Below, one piece after another: positions 52,352 to 61,619 of a stretch of DNA of 64,000 nucleotides. The position numbers and the translations under genes were made by a program. Source of the DNA: Paracoccaceae bacterium (GTDB lineage: Bacteria; Pseudomonadota; Alphaproteobacteria; Rhodobacterales; Rhodobacteraceae); assembly GCA_033344815.1 (NCBI GenBank), contig JAWPMR010000001.1:3520136-3584135 (forward strand). Direction: 5' to 3'. A model generated the notes under the pieces. It ran no database searches. It saw only the letters and a program-made list of their open reading frames with translations, and had not been told where the DNA came from. The first letter of the stretch is position 1. Each line of letters opens with the position of its first letter.

Positions 52352-53248
52352 ATGAGAGGCACGCCTGTGTTGAAAGTTGTGGAAACGCCGGTGATCCGTC
52401 GTCGCCTGATAAAAACCAAAGACGGCGCAGAACTCGGTGGCACGCTTTTCTTGCCGCCCCTCCCGCCCCGCGCAGCGCTTGTCTTGAATGGCGCGACCGG
52501 GGTGCCACAAACGCTTTACAAGGCGTTTGCCCAATGGGTCGCTGCCGAACGCGGCGTAGCTGTTTTGACCTATGACTATCGCGGTATGGGACAGTCCGCC
52601 GAGACCGGTTTGCGCGCGTGCCGCGCAACAATGTCTGATTGGGGGCTGCGCGACAATTCAGCGGCGCGTTCCCATCTCAGACGCGCTGTGCCTGATGTGC
52701 CACTTTGGGTCATGGGGCATTCACTCGGCGCAATGATGTTGCCGATGCAAGAGGACATCGATGGCATTGACCGGGTGATTGGTGTGGGATCGGGATTGGT
52801 CCATTATATGGATCATCCCTGGCCGTACCGGGGAGTAGCGATGCTTTTCTGGTTTGGCTTTCCGCCGCTGGTGGCGCGTATGTTTGGGTATTTACCCGGT
52901 CGCGCGCTTGGCTTCGGGGCGGATTTGCCGACAACGGCTTTCAATGAATGGCGGGAATGGTGCACCACACCGGGTGTTTTTGCCGGTGCGATCAAACAAA
53001 GACTTCCTGTCGCAGACTGGTCCCGGTCTGGCGCTCCTGTGCGCCTGATATCAATAGCTGACGATGACTTGGTTCCCCGCGTCTGCACAGAGCGCCTCGC
53101 GGCGTTCTATGATGGCAAAGCAAATATTGAAAGCATTCAGCCGGCTGACTTTGGATTGGGAAAAGTAGGCCACATCGCTGCGTTTTCACGGCGCAACAAG
53201 GCATTGTGGGATACTATCCTGGGCACTGACTTACCGGTGTTTAGCTGA
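52352..53248 (+). CDS. Alpha/beta hydrolase under TetR control
   Basis: 298-residue hydrolase. 'VLTYDYRGMGQSAETG' near residue 70, nucleophile elbow 'VMGHSLGAMM' with Ser near 125, acid in 'IADDDLVP' near 231 and terminal His in 'GKVGHIAAFS' near 272. The annotated ATG has no ribosome site. A GTG at 52367 with GAGAGG upstream is an alternative that shortens the protein by 5 residues. No signal peptide. Substrate presumably an ester or thioester that also induces the TetR regulator. Confidence 0.88.
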   Translation: MRGTPVLKVVETPVIRRRLIKTKDGAELGGTLFLPPLPPRAALVLNGATGVPQTLYKAFAQWVAAERGVAVLTYDYRGMGQSAETGLRACRATMSDWGLRDNSAARSHLRRAVPDVPLWVMGHSLGAMMLPMQEDIDGIDRVIGVGSGLVHYMDHPWPYRGVAMLFWFGFPPLVARMFGYLPGRALGFGADLPTTAFNEWREWCTTPGVFAGAIKQRLPVADWSRSGAPVRLISIADDDLVPRVCTERLAAFYDGKANIESIQPADFGLGKVGHIAAFSRRNKALWDTILGTDLPVFS

Positions 53249-53271
53249 AACACGTCCGGTTTGGGAAAGTG

Positions 53272-53368
53272 GTGAGAGGCTGGACAACGACCCAAGCGGG
53301 GCTCGTTACGGCTGCTGCCTTCCGGCTCTGACCGGGTTGGCGAGGCGCTCGCCCGCGCCAACCTCTCA
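53272..53368 (-). ncRNA. ffs: Signal recognition particle RNA, small bacterial type
   Basis: Read on the minus strand, the roughly 97-nt segment contains the conserved core GGTCAGAGCCGGAAGGCAGC: a GGAA tetraloop flanked by the GTCAGAG and GCAGC strands of the Ffh-binding loop. The ends pair as GAGAGGTTGG with CCAGCCTCTC. It would form a single long hairpin, the 4.5S type. Ends are set by the terminal helix and may be off by a few nucleotides. Confidence 0.92.
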
Positions 53369-53412
53369 ATCGGACATATAGGCAAGGCTGATCCGGGACG
53401 CAAGTCTTTGAC

Positions 53413-55284
53413 CTACAGGTGCAGGCGCATTCTTATGAAACCGTCAGGTGAGTAACCACAGGCTTCCGGGCGCATATAAGCGATGTCTTGTAGATAATTG
53501 AGTGCGTCTGGCGCCGTGTGCAAAAACGCGCTTATTCCTGAGCTTGGCTTGAAGCGCCAAGGATCTGCATAGCGTTCAACGCTTGAGTCCGGTTGTTTGA
53601 GAAAATCAATCAAAACCTGATCCAACGCCAGTTTTTCCCGCACGACCGTGTCAGAGTCCTTGAAAGGTCGGAAAGTGCCCCCGCCGCCTGCGCGGTGGTC
53701 GGTGACAGCCACTAAAAAATCATCATCAGGATGAATGGGCTGACCTTCATGGCAAATGTCTGTGACCCGACCTGTCGCCCCTTCAATCGCGCGACCCGCG
53801 GCGTCAAACCGACAAGGCCTCGTCAGATCAATCTGATAGGTAAGCCCATAAATTGCATCATATCGAAAACCCGGCACTTTTGGATCGACCAACATCTGAT
53901 CCGGTACGTCGGTACTTAACACATTGAAAAGCAGTGCTGAGCGTTCCAGCCACCCGGCAAGACGCGCGCCGGATGCTTTGACAGCCCAAACTTGATTTGC
54001 ATAAGGAATAAGCCCCGCAATGTGGCGTCTTTCCAGCTGTCCGGCGGGCAGGGAGACAAAATTCTCAGGACCATCAAAACCACCTGTCGCAGTCGTCGCG
54101 ACAGCAGCGAGAAGCGGCAACTGTGCGAGGTCGGTGCCTGCGACCGCCTTGCTGATGGCCAGCCGTTTTGCGGCTGCAATCATCGCGGGGATCTGACTTG
54201 GCTGCGCCAGCGCAAAATAGCTATGCATCGGATCTGAAAGCATGGCGACCGGTTGCCCCAGGTGCGCGCGGGTCTGATCATGGGCATCTTTTACAAGCGC
54301 TTCGATGGAACGGTCCACAGCCAATGCGCTTGTGGGCTGGCGGAGAGAAGAAGAACGTGCTCCGATCCGCCAAGACTGGTCTTTTGGTCGATGATGCAGG
54401 GTCAAATCAATCACGCCAAGTTCCGAGGCGCTGCTGCCGGGCATGACCACCGGCACGTTGCCAATCATGCCTCCCTCGCAGTCTATTCCGCTCACGCCCA
54501 AATGATCGGGTCCCGGGAAACGCAAATGCGTATGGCCTGCGACAACTGCATCGATCCCTTTGATCCGGGCAACGTCGAAGATTTGATTTTGCTCGTCTTC
54601 TCCTTCGTCAAACTGGGCAATGCCCATGTGAGCCAGTGCAATCACGATGTCAGCACCTGCCGATCTTGCAGCGGCGACTGTCGTTTCGAGTGCCGCAAGC
54701 GGTGCGTCAATCTGGACAACGCCTTCCAACTGATGCCGGTTCCAAGACGCTGTCTGACGCGGCAAAACCGAAACAACGCCAACGCAAAGTGTTTGGTAAA
54801 CGCCTTGCGGGCCGACGAATTTACGTTTCAACAGGCAGAACGGTTTTATCATGGGCAACTTTGTGGACCGCAGATTCGTGCACACGACTGCCGCATGAGA
54901 CTGGCTCAGACTGTGCGACAGATGATCAAGCCCGTGATCAAAGTCATGATTGCCGATACCAATAGCGTCGTATTTCAGTGCGTTCATTGCCGCGATCATG
55001 GGGTGGGACGGCATCGGGCAATCGGCAAGGTATCCGCCAACCGGCGTGCCCTGGAGGGTGTCACCATTGTCCACCAGCAAGCAAATCGCGCCGCGTGATT
55101 CCGCCTCGGATCGGGCCTGGCGGATCACGGTCGCCAGCCTGGCCAAACTGTCGCCAGTCGTGTTCTGATCGTTCGCGTAGTCATAGGCGATCAACTGCAT
55201 ATGCAGATCGCTGGTCGCCAACAGGCGCAGTTCAACGGTTGCACTTGCCGCGTCGGGATCAGAAACGATGGTAATCTCGGTCAT
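53413..55284 (-). CDS. 2',3'-cyclic-nucleotide 2'-phosphodiesterase/5'-nucleotidase family protein
   Basis: 623-residue two-domain enzyme. The N-terminal metallophosphatase has 'ATSDLHMQLIAYDY' near residue 23, 'LLVDNGDTLQGTPVGG' near 69, 'IGIGNHDFDHGLDHL' near 108 and 'VIALAHMG'/'AVVAGHTHLRFPG' near 210-256. The C-terminal nucleotide-binding domain has 'FVAVTDHRAGGGGTF'-type sequence ('LVAVTDHRAGGGGTFRPF'). CpdB and UshA relatives are periplasmic, yet this protein has no visible signal peptide at its N-terminus (MTEITIVSDPDAASAT). It may be cytoplasmic or use an unrecognised upstream start. Confidence 0.9.
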   Translation of the reverse strand: MTEITIVSDPDAASATVELRLLATSDLHMQLIAYDYANDQNTTGDSLARLATVIRQARSEAESRGAICLLVDNGDTLQGTPVGGYLADCPMPSHPMIAAMNALKYDAIGIGNHDFDHGLDHLSHSLSQSHAAVVCTNLRSTKLPMIKPFCLLKRKFVGPQGVYQTLCVGVVSVLPRQTASWNRHQLEGVVQIDAPLAALETTVAAARSAGADIVIALAHMGIAQFDEGEDEQNQIFDVARIKGIDAVVAGHTHLRFPGPDHLGVSGIDCEGGMIGNVPVVMPGSSASELGVIDLTLHHRPKDQSWRIGARSSSLRQPTSALAVDRSIEALVKDAHDQTRAHLGQPVAMLSDPMHSYFALAQPSQIPAMIAAAKRLAISKAVAGTDLAQLPLLAAVATTATGGFDGPENFVSLPAGQLERRHIAGLIPYANQVWAVKASGARLAGWLERSALLFNVLSTDVPDQMLVDPKVPGFRYDAIYGLTYQIDLTRPCRFDAAGRAIEGATGRVTDICHEGQPIHPDDDFLVAVTDHRAGGGGTFRPFKDSDTVVREKLALDQVLIDFLKQPDSSVERYADPWRFKPSSGISAFLHTAPDALNYLQDIAYMRPEACGYSPDGFIRMRLHL

Positions 55285-55435
55285 TTCCTTAAACGTAAAA
55301 AATCAACTCTTGCACGAGTTAATATCCAACAGATCACGTACAAGTTGGCAAGAGCGCAGATGCCGCAGGGCCCGCTTTGATCTTGCATGATCAAAAGGCA
55401 CATGACAGTCGTTTCTCTATTAGCGGGGGAACTCT

Positions 55436-56404
55436 ATGAAACACGCGGAATCAGTAACTTTTGGCGGCTCTGCCTTGGATCGCGCAGCTGAATTGCGCAA
55501 TTGCGCCGCCACGCTTGAGGCCGCCCGCGAACATCCGGATGCCCGCGCCATTCTGTTTTGGCGCGGAAAACCGTTGATCATGCCAAGTAATCCCGCGACG
55601 CTGGTGCAACTGCCGATGGGCCATCCCGTGTTGTCTGGCGCAGGTGAAGAGACGGTTTTTCTGGGGCAAGAGGACGGCGCGGGTCGTTTTGCTTTTGACC
55701 TATCTGCCTGGCAGCCGGAAGATCTTGACGCCAGCAGCCTTGGAGGTTTTCTGGATCCATCCGAACAGCAACATCCCGACTTGCCTGAAACGATGGTATT
55801 TGCCGAATTGCGCCGGGTGATGACTTGGCTGACACCGCGCGACGCGGAACTGGCGGCAACCGGCAAAGCGGTATTCGGATGGCACGATAACCATAGGTTT
55901 TGTTCCAAGTGCGGCGAAAAATCCGAATTGAGCCAGGGGGGATGGCAGCGCAAGTGCCCGGTATGTGGCGCGTCTCATTTTCCGCGGACAGATCCGGTGG
56001 TGATTATGTTGATCACACATGGCAATAAAGTTCTCATGGGACGATCGCCGGGGTGGCCGGACGGGATGTATTCTCTGCTGGCCGGATTTGTAGAACCCGG
56101 AGAAACGCTGGAAGCTGCGGTACGGCGTGAGGTTTTCGAAGAATCAGGCATAAAAGTGGGGTCAGTGAGTTATCTCGCCAGTCAGCCCTGGCCCTTTCCT
56201 GCGTCCTTGATGTTTGGCTGCGCAGGCGTGGCATTAAGCGATAGAATCACTATCGATCCGATCGAGATCGAGGATGCATTGTGGGTCAGCCGCGAAGAGA
56301 TGATGCTGATATTTGCGGGCGACCATCCTAAAATTCTACCAGCGCGCAAAGGCGCAATCGCGCATTTCTTATTGGAAAACTGGCTTGCGGACCGGCTGGA
56401 TTGA
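55436..56404 (+). CDS. nudC: NAD+ diphosphatase / RNA decapping hydrolase NudC
   Basis: 322-residue Nudix enzyme that cleaves NADH and removes NAD caps from RNA. Zinc ribbon 'FCSKCGEKSELSQGGWQRKC' plus 'PVCG' near residue 153, Nudix box 'GFVEPGETLEAAVRREVFEE' near 218, and the NudC-specific 'SQPWPFPASLM' near 258. GGGGGA lies 7 nt before the ATG. Divergent from the cyclic-nucleotide phosphodiesterase-type gene; both act on nucleotides. Confidence 0.96.
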   Translation: MKHAESVTFGGSALDRAAELRNCAATLEAAREHPDARAILFWRGKPLIMPSNPATLVQLPMGHPVLSGAGEETVFLGQEDGAGRFAFDLSAWQPEDLDASSLGGFLDPSEQQHPDLPETMVFAELRRVMTWLTPRDAELAATGKAVFGWHDNHRFCSKCGEKSELSQGGWQRKCPVCGASHFPRTDPVVIMLITHGNKVLMGRSPGWPDGMYSLLAGFVEPGETLEAAVRREVFEESGIKVGSVSYLASQPWPFPASLMFGCAGVALSDRITIDPIEIEDALWVSREEMMLIFAGDHPKILPARKGAIAHFLLENWLADRLD

Positions 56405-56440
56405 TCTGACATTGGCAGGATCGGCGAGGGTGGGAGCCAA

Positions 56441-56908
56441 ATGAAGTTTGCGACGCAACAAGACATAGAGGCTCCGATTTCAGCAGTTTTCGAGATGATG
56501 TCGTCCTTTGAAACCTTCGAAGACGCTGCATCGAAGTATGGCGCGGATGTCAAAAGGGTGGATAATTTGTCACGCGCGGGAATTGGAATGCATTGGAATG
56601 TTCAGTTCATTTTCAAAGGTCAAAGTCGCGTGTTGGACATGGAAATCACGCAGTTTGATCGGCCCAAGTCTATTGCTTTGGACATGACTTCGGAGGGGTT
56701 GTTCGGGCCCGCCCGAGTGGATCTGGAGAAGTTATCAGACACCAAAACGCGCATCGCAGTTGGTGGCGAGATACGGGCGAGCTCGCTCAAGGCCCGCGTT
56801 TTGCTGCAACCCCTAAAACTTGCGAAATCAACCTTGGACCAACGGTTCCAAGAGCGTGTGGCAAAATTCGTCCACAGCTTGGAACGGCAGTACAAGGACA
56901 GCACCTGA
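56441..56908 (+). CDS. SRPBCC (START-like) family protein
   Basis: 155-residue protein: 'FATQQDIEAPISAVFEMMS' at the start and 'AKSTLDQRFQERVAKFVHSL' at the C-terminal helix, the pattern of polyketide cyclase/dehydrase-like hydrophobic-pocket proteins. GAGGGTGGGAG lies just before the ATG. It follows nudC by 36 nt. Ligand unknown. Confidence 0.82.
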   Translation: MKFATQQDIEAPISAVFEMMSSFETFEDAASKYGADVKRVDNLSRAGIGMHWNVQFIFKGQSRVLDMEITQFDRPKSIALDMTSEGLFGPARVDLEKLSDTKTRIAVGGEIRASSLKARVLLQPLKLAKSTLDQRFQERVAKFVHSLERQYKDST

Positions 56909-56936
56909 ATGTTGTCTTTTGCAGGGATCTGATGGA

Positions 56937-57779
56937 TCAGTTGCGACCCGGATCGGCCGGGTAAACACCAAGAATCTCAACCATATTCGTAAAATAATCA
57001 AGCTCTTCGAAGGCGCGTTTTACATTGGAATCATCCGGGTGGCCGTCGATATCGGCATAAAACTGCGTGGCCGTGAAGGATCCCCCGACCATGTAGCTTT
57101 CCAGTTTCGTCATGTTGATCCCGTTCGTCGCGAACCCGCCCATGGCTTTGTAAAGCGCCGCGGGAATATTGCGCACCTCAAACACAAAACTGGTGATCAT
57201 TCTTTCTGAGCGTCGGGAATTATCCGGCGCGTGCGCCATCAATAAAAACCGCGTTGTGTTGTGCTGCAAGTCTTCGATGTCACGGGCCAATATTTCCAGA
57301 CCGTGGATGTCGGCGGCGACTGCGCTGGCCAGCGCACCGACGCCTTTTTCCCCGCTTTTGGCCAGGTCAGCCGCCGCTCCTGCACTATCGGCGGCCGCTT
57401 CGCTTGATATGCTATGTTGCTCCAGAAAGCTGCGCGCCTGAGGCAATAGCACAAGGTGCGCTCGCACATGTTTGACATCCGCCAGCTCTGTGCCTCTCGG
57501 GGCCATAAGGTTGATGCGTACGCGAACAAACGCCTCTTCGATGATATGAAGTCCCGATTTAGGGAGCAGGCTATGGATGTCTGCAACGCGACCGTAGGTG
57601 GTATTTTCAACCGGCAGCATCGCAAGATCAGCGCGACCCTCGTGCATGGCGCGCACGACATCTTCGAATGTGTGACAAGGCACGGGGATCGCCTCTGGAC
57701 GGGCGTTCAAACAGGCCTCGTGGCTATATGCGCCAAGTTCACCCTGAAATGCGATGCGCGTGGCAGTTGCAGTACTCAT
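56937..57779 (-). CDS. pheA: Prephenate dehydratase
   Basis: 280-residue enzyme converting prephenate to phenylpyruvate in phenylalanine synthesis. 'IAFQGELGAYSHEA' at residue 8, 'ADLAMLPVENTTYGRVAD' near 53, the catalytic 'NTTRFLLMA' near 175, and a C-terminal ACT domain 'FVFEVRNIPAALYKAMGGFA' plus 'INMTKLESYMVGG' that senses phenylalanine. No chorismate mutase part is fused. It is divergent from the cytochrome c gene. Confidence 0.95.
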   Translation of the reverse strand: MSTATATRIAFQGELGAYSHEACLNARPEAIPVPCHTFEDVVRAMHEGRADLAMLPVENTTYGRVADIHSLLPKSGLHIIEEAFVRVRINLMAPRGTELADVKHVRAHLVLLPQARSFLEQHSISSEAAADSAGAAADLAKSGEKGVGALASAVAADIHGLEILARDIEDLQHNTTRFLLMAHAPDNSRRSERMITSFVFEVRNIPAALYKAMGGFATNGINMTKLESYMVGGSFTATQFYADIDGHPDDSNVKRAFEELDYFTNMVEILGVYPADPGRN

Positions 57780-57898
57780 TAATTGGTCCTAAGTTTTTTT
57801 CTTCTATGCGAGGTCGATTGGTCGCGGTAAGTACACCTTGCCACCGGGAAGGTGAAGCAATAGATACCGCACAAACACAAACAGATGGACGGATAAGC

Positions 57899-58402
57899 AT
57901 GTTCGACACAATGACCTTTACCAAAGCGGCCGGCGGCATCTGCGGCGCGTTGCTTGTGTTACTTCTTGGCAAGTGGATGGCAGAAGAGCTTTACCACGTT
58001 GGCGGTCACGGAGAGGCTGCCTATGTAATCGAAGTAGAAGGTGGCGAAGAAGTCGCAGAGGTTGAGGAAGTTGATTTCGCGACGGTGCTTGCCTCTGCCA
58101 GCGTCGAAGATGGCGCCAAAGTATACCGCAAGTGTTCTGCGTGCCACAAAATCGTGGAGGGGGAGAACGGGACAGGCCCTTACCTCTATGGCGTGGTGGA
58201 TCGCCCGAAAGGTTCCGTCGATGGGTTTAACTACTCTGACACGCTCGCTTCAATGGATGGCGCTTGGACAGCAGACAATCTGAATGGTTTCCTTGAAAAG
58301 CCGTCTTCATACGCGCCAGGGACTTCCATGAGCTTTGCCGGATTGAAAAAAGTCGATGATCGCGCGGATCTGATCGCATATCTGGCCAGCCTCGACGACT
58401 GA
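57899..58402 (+). CDS. Membrane-anchored class I cytochrome c
   Basis: 167 residues. An uncleaved-looking N-terminal helix 'AGGICGALLVLLLGKWM' (residues 11-27), an acidic linker rich in Glu/Val and a C-terminal haem domain with CxxCH in 'YRKCSACHKIVEG' near residue 78 and the axial Met in 'PGTSMSFAGLKK' near 142. It resembles Paracoccus CycM/c552, which carries electrons from the bc1 complex to cytochrome oxidase. ATG 57899 has GGA upstream; the longer frame from 57668 overlaps pheA and is rejected. Confidence 0.92.
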   Translation: MFDTMTFTKAAGGICGALLVLLLGKWMAEELYHVGGHGEAAYVIEVEGGEEVAEVEEVDFATVLASASVEDGAKVYRKCSACHKIVEGENGTGPYLYGVVDRPKGSVDGFNYSDTLASMDGAWTADNLNGFLEKPSSYAPGTSMSFAGLKKVDDRADLIAYLASLDD

Positions 58403-58426
58403 AATTAACGCAAATTTAACCACTAA

Positions 58427-58457
58427 GGCCGCTTGCTGGACCGCAAGTGGCTTTTTT
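58427..58457 (+). terminator. Rho-independent terminator of the cytochrome c gene
   Basis: GCCGCTTGC and GCAAGTGGC pair (one G-U) around a 6-nt loop and run into TTTTTTG. It lies 25 nt after the stop. Confidence 0.85.
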
Positions 58458-58589
58458 GTTGCGCGTATGCCTGATTCACACCCTGGATCACATTTTCGCA
58501 ACTTGTAACTTGGCACTGCGTCCCGTTAGCTTACATCCAGAGCGAGCAATAGGCCGGATCACACGGCGCCAGACTGGAGGAAACACCAT

Positions 58590-60521
58590 ATGACAGAGCA
58601 ACAGGGGTCGACGCGGACGCGCAGCACGACGAATTCTGCGGGGTTTCTGAGTTACCTGTTGGCAGCGGGTCTTGCGCTGGCACTCTGGACACACACAGTA
58701 TCGGCACAGGACGAAACGACTGTCAGCCATGGCTATTCCTTCTACGGTGATTTGAGCTATCCCGCAGATTACACACATTTCAGATATGTTAATCCTGACG
58801 CTCCGAAAGGCGGCGAGATTTCCTTCTCTGCTCTTGGCACGTTTGATTCCATGAACCCCTATACCCGAAAGGGCAGAGGCGGCGCGCTTAGCACAATCAT
58901 GTATGAAAGCCTCTTGGGCGAGGGCACAGGTGGCACGACTGCGCCTGCCGACGTCTATGCGGAATACTATGGACTGGTCGCCGAACGTTTGGAGTATGAC
59001 ACGGGCAGGAACTGGGTTATTTTCTACATGCGCCCTGAAGCACGGTTTTCCGATGGGACGCCTCTCACGGCACATGATGTGGAATTCAGCCAGAAACTGA
59101 TTCTGGAACAAGGGCTGCAATCCTACGCCGACGCGGTCAGCAAACGCATCACGGGGATCGAAGTCATTGACGATCACACGATCAAATACTCGTTTACGCC
59201 GGGTATTTCGCGACGCAGCTTGATCGAAGTCGTTGGAGGCATGTCAATCTGGTCAAAGGCCTGGTACGAAGAAACAGGCGCGCGCCTCGACGAAAGCCGG
59301 CTGACGACCTCACCGGGGTCCGGTCCCTACATGATCGATACAATCGACGTGAATCGCCGTATCGTTTACAAACGCAACCCCGACTATTGGGGCAAAGACC
59401 TCCCGTTCAACGTGGGTCGCAATAACTTTGATGTCATTCGAGTTGAATATTTCGGCGATGAGAACGCTGCATTTGAGGCATTCAAGGCAGGCGAGTATAC
59501 GTTCAGAACGGAAGGTAACTCGCGTCAGTGGGCCTCGGCATATGACTTTCCAAAAGTGAACAACGGGCAGATCATCAAGAAAGAACTGCCCGATGGGGCA
59601 CCGCCAACCCCAACAGGATTTGTGTTCAACCTCGGTCGCGACATCTTCAAGGATCGGCGGGTGCGCGAAGCGGTGGCCTTGGGTTTTAATTTTGAGTGGA
59701 CGAATGAATCGCTGCAGTTTGGCCTGTTCAAACCACGCGCGTCTTTCACGCAAGATACTGATTTGATGGCGGTCGGTGCGCCCGAGGGTGACGAATTGGC
59801 GTTCCTGCAATCTTTGGGTGACCTTGTCCCCGAAGAAATGCTCACAGAAGCTGCGCGCATACCACATACTTCCAGCGCGGATCGTTTGTTGGACCGACGT
59901 AATCTGCGGCGTGCGATGAAGCTTCTGGATGATGCGGGATGGGCGGTTGGTGAAGACGGCAAACGGCGCAACGCTCAAAATCAGCCACTTCGGATGACCT
60001 TCCTGATCAACTCGGCGGGCTCATCGACCTTGCGTGCCGTGGTCGAAAACTTCCTGTCCAACCTGGAGGCGATGGGCATTGAAACCGTTCTGGAAGCAGT
60101 AGATGCATCGCAATATACCAGCCGCGAGCGAGACCGGGACTACGATCTGGTTTTTGACCAATATATCCCTTTTCTGAGCACGGGCGGGGGCCTGCAACAG
60201 TTCTACGGATCCGAGGCAGCGGCATTTTCGGTGTTCAATCCGGCCGGTCTGGCGAGCCCACTGGTTGATGAAATCATCGAAGCCTCTCAAAGGATGGACA
60301 CCAAAGAGGAAACAGACGTAACCCTGATGGCTCTTGATCGCGCGCTGCGCTATGAGTTTTTTATGATCCCTGCGTGGTACAATGACAGTTTCTGGGTCGC
60401 TTATTATGATAAGTATGAGCACCCCGAGGAAATCCCGACCTATGCGTTGGGCCAATATGATTTCTGGTGGTATAATCAGGAAAAAGCGGATGCCTTGCGC
60501 GCCGCCGGTGCGCTGAGGTAG
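58590..60521 (+). CDS. yejA: Periplasmic peptide-binding protein of a YejABEF-type importer
   Basis: 643-residue family 5 binding protein. A signal segment 'LSYLLAAGLALALWTHTVSA' follows a polar n-region of about 18 residues. The mature start 'GYSFYGDLSYPADYTHFRYV' and 'GTFDSMNPYTRKGRGG' are typical of YejA. GGAGGA lies 9-14 nt before the ATG. It is first in the operon with permeases and ATPase. Relatives take up oligopeptides and microcin C. Confidence 0.93.
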   Translation: MTEQQGSTRTRSTTNSAGFLSYLLAAGLALALWTHTVSAQDETTVSHGYSFYGDLSYPADYTHFRYVNPDAPKGGEISFSALGTFDSMNPYTRKGRGGALSTIMYESLLGEGTGGTTAPADVYAEYYGLVAERLEYDTGRNWVIFYMRPEARFSDGTPLTAHDVEFSQKLILEQGLQSYADAVSKRITGIEVIDDHTIKYSFTPGISRRSLIEVVGGMSIWSKAWYEETGARLDESRLTTSPGSGPYMIDTIDVNRRIVYKRNPDYWGKDLPFNVGRNNFDVIRVEYFGDENAAFEAFKAGEYTFRTEGNSRQWASAYDFPKVNNGQIIKKELPDGAPPTPTGFVFNLGRDIFKDRRVREAVALGFNFEWTNESLQFGLFKPRASFTQDTDLMAVGAPEGDELAFLQSLGDLVPEEMLTEAARIPHTSSADRLLDRRNLRRAMKLLDDAGWAVGEDGKRRNAQNQPLRMTFLINSAGSSTLRAVVENFLSNLEAMGIETVLEAVDASQYTSRERDRDYDLVFDQYIPFLSTGGGLQQFYGSEAAAFSVFNPAGLASPLVDEIIEASQRMDTKEETDVTLMALDRALRYEFFMIPAWYNDSFWVAYYDKYEHPEEIPTYALGQYDFWWYNQEKADALRAAGALR

Positions 60522-60530
60522 CTGCCGCAT

Positions 60531-61619
60531 ATGGGCGCCTATATTGTCAGAAGGCTCTTGCTGATCATCCCAACATTGCTTGGGATTATGCTGATCAATT
60601 TCGCCCTGGTGCAATTTGTGCCAGGAGGTCCGGTAGAACAAGCCATCGCCCGCGCCCAGGGCGGCGGTGATGTGTTTGGCGGTTTTGCAGGGGCCGGAAC
60701 GGATGCGGGCAACTCCGAATTGGCCAGCAACGACAGCCAATACATCGGTGCACGTGGCCTGCCGCCAGAATTCATTGCAGAGTTGGAAAAGGAATTTGGT
60801 TTCGACAAGCCGCCGGTCGAGCGTTTTCTGAATATGATCTGGAATTACATGCGATTTGACTTTGGCGAGAGTTACTTCCGGTCGATCTCTGTGATTGATC
60901 TCATCAAGGAAAAGTTGCCGGTCTCGATTACGCTAGGTTTATGGTCGACCTTGATTGCCTATTTGGTATCGATCCCCTTGGGCATTCGCAAGGCTGTGCG
61001 GGACGGCAGCAGCTTTGACACATGGACATCCGGACTGATTATAGCCGCTTATGCCATTCCAGGTTTTCTCTTTGCCATTCTGCTCCTGGTGCTCTTTGCG
61101 GGTGGGTCGTATTGGCAAATATTCCCATTGCGTGGTCTGACGTCGGACAATTTCGACCAGCTCAGTCCCCTGGGGAAAGTCGCTGACTATTTCTGGCACA
61201 TCGCTCTGCCCGTGCTGGCTTCCACCATTTCGGCTTTTGCAACCTTGACTTTGCTCACCAAAAACAGCTTTCTGGACGAGATCAAAAAGCAATATGTCAT
61301 CACCGCTCGTGCCAAAGGGCTGTCGGAACGCAGTGTGCTTTATGGTCATGTCTTCCGCAACGCGATGCTGATTGTCATCGCGGGCTTCCCGGCGGTTTTC
61401 ATCGGCGTGTTCTTTGGTGGGTCCCTGATCATCGAGACGATTTTCAGCCTGGACGGACTTGGAAGGCTGGGCTTTGAAGCAGCCGTTGCGCGGGATTACC
61501 CCATCGTTTTTGGCACATTGTTTATCTTTGGTTTGATTGGTCTGCTGGTCGGGATTATTTCCGATTTGATGTATGTGTTGGTTGATCCTCGAATTGACTT
61601 TGAGCGGAGGGAAGGCTGA
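60531..61619 (+). CDS. yejB: Peptide ABC transporter permease YejB
   Basis: 362-residue permease with six helices; '[20 protein letters not shown]' at the start is the usual OppB-like first helix, and '[20 protein letters not shown]' near residue 255 is the EAA loop. A periplasmic insertion (residues 40-85, Gly-rich) is typical of YejB. It starts 9 nt after yejA and its TGA overlaps the yejE ATG by one base. Confidence 0.95.
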   Translation: MGAYIVRRLLLIIPTLLGIMLINFALVQFVPGGPVEQAIARAQGGGDVFGGFAGAGTDAGNSELASNDSQYIGARGLPPEFIAELEKEFGFDKPPVERFLNMIWNYMRFDFGESYFRSISVIDLIKEKLPVSITLGLWSTLIAYLVSIPLGIRKAVRDGSSFDTWTSGLIIAAYAIPGFLFAILLLVLFAGGSYWQIFPLRGLTSDNFDQLSPLGKVADYFWHIALPVLASTISAFATLTLLTKNSFLDEIKKQYVITARAKGLSERSVLYGHVFRNAMLIVIAGFPAVFIGVFFGGSLIIETIFSLDGLGRLGFEAAVARDYPIVFGTLFIFGLIGLLVGIISDLMYVLVDPRIDFERREG

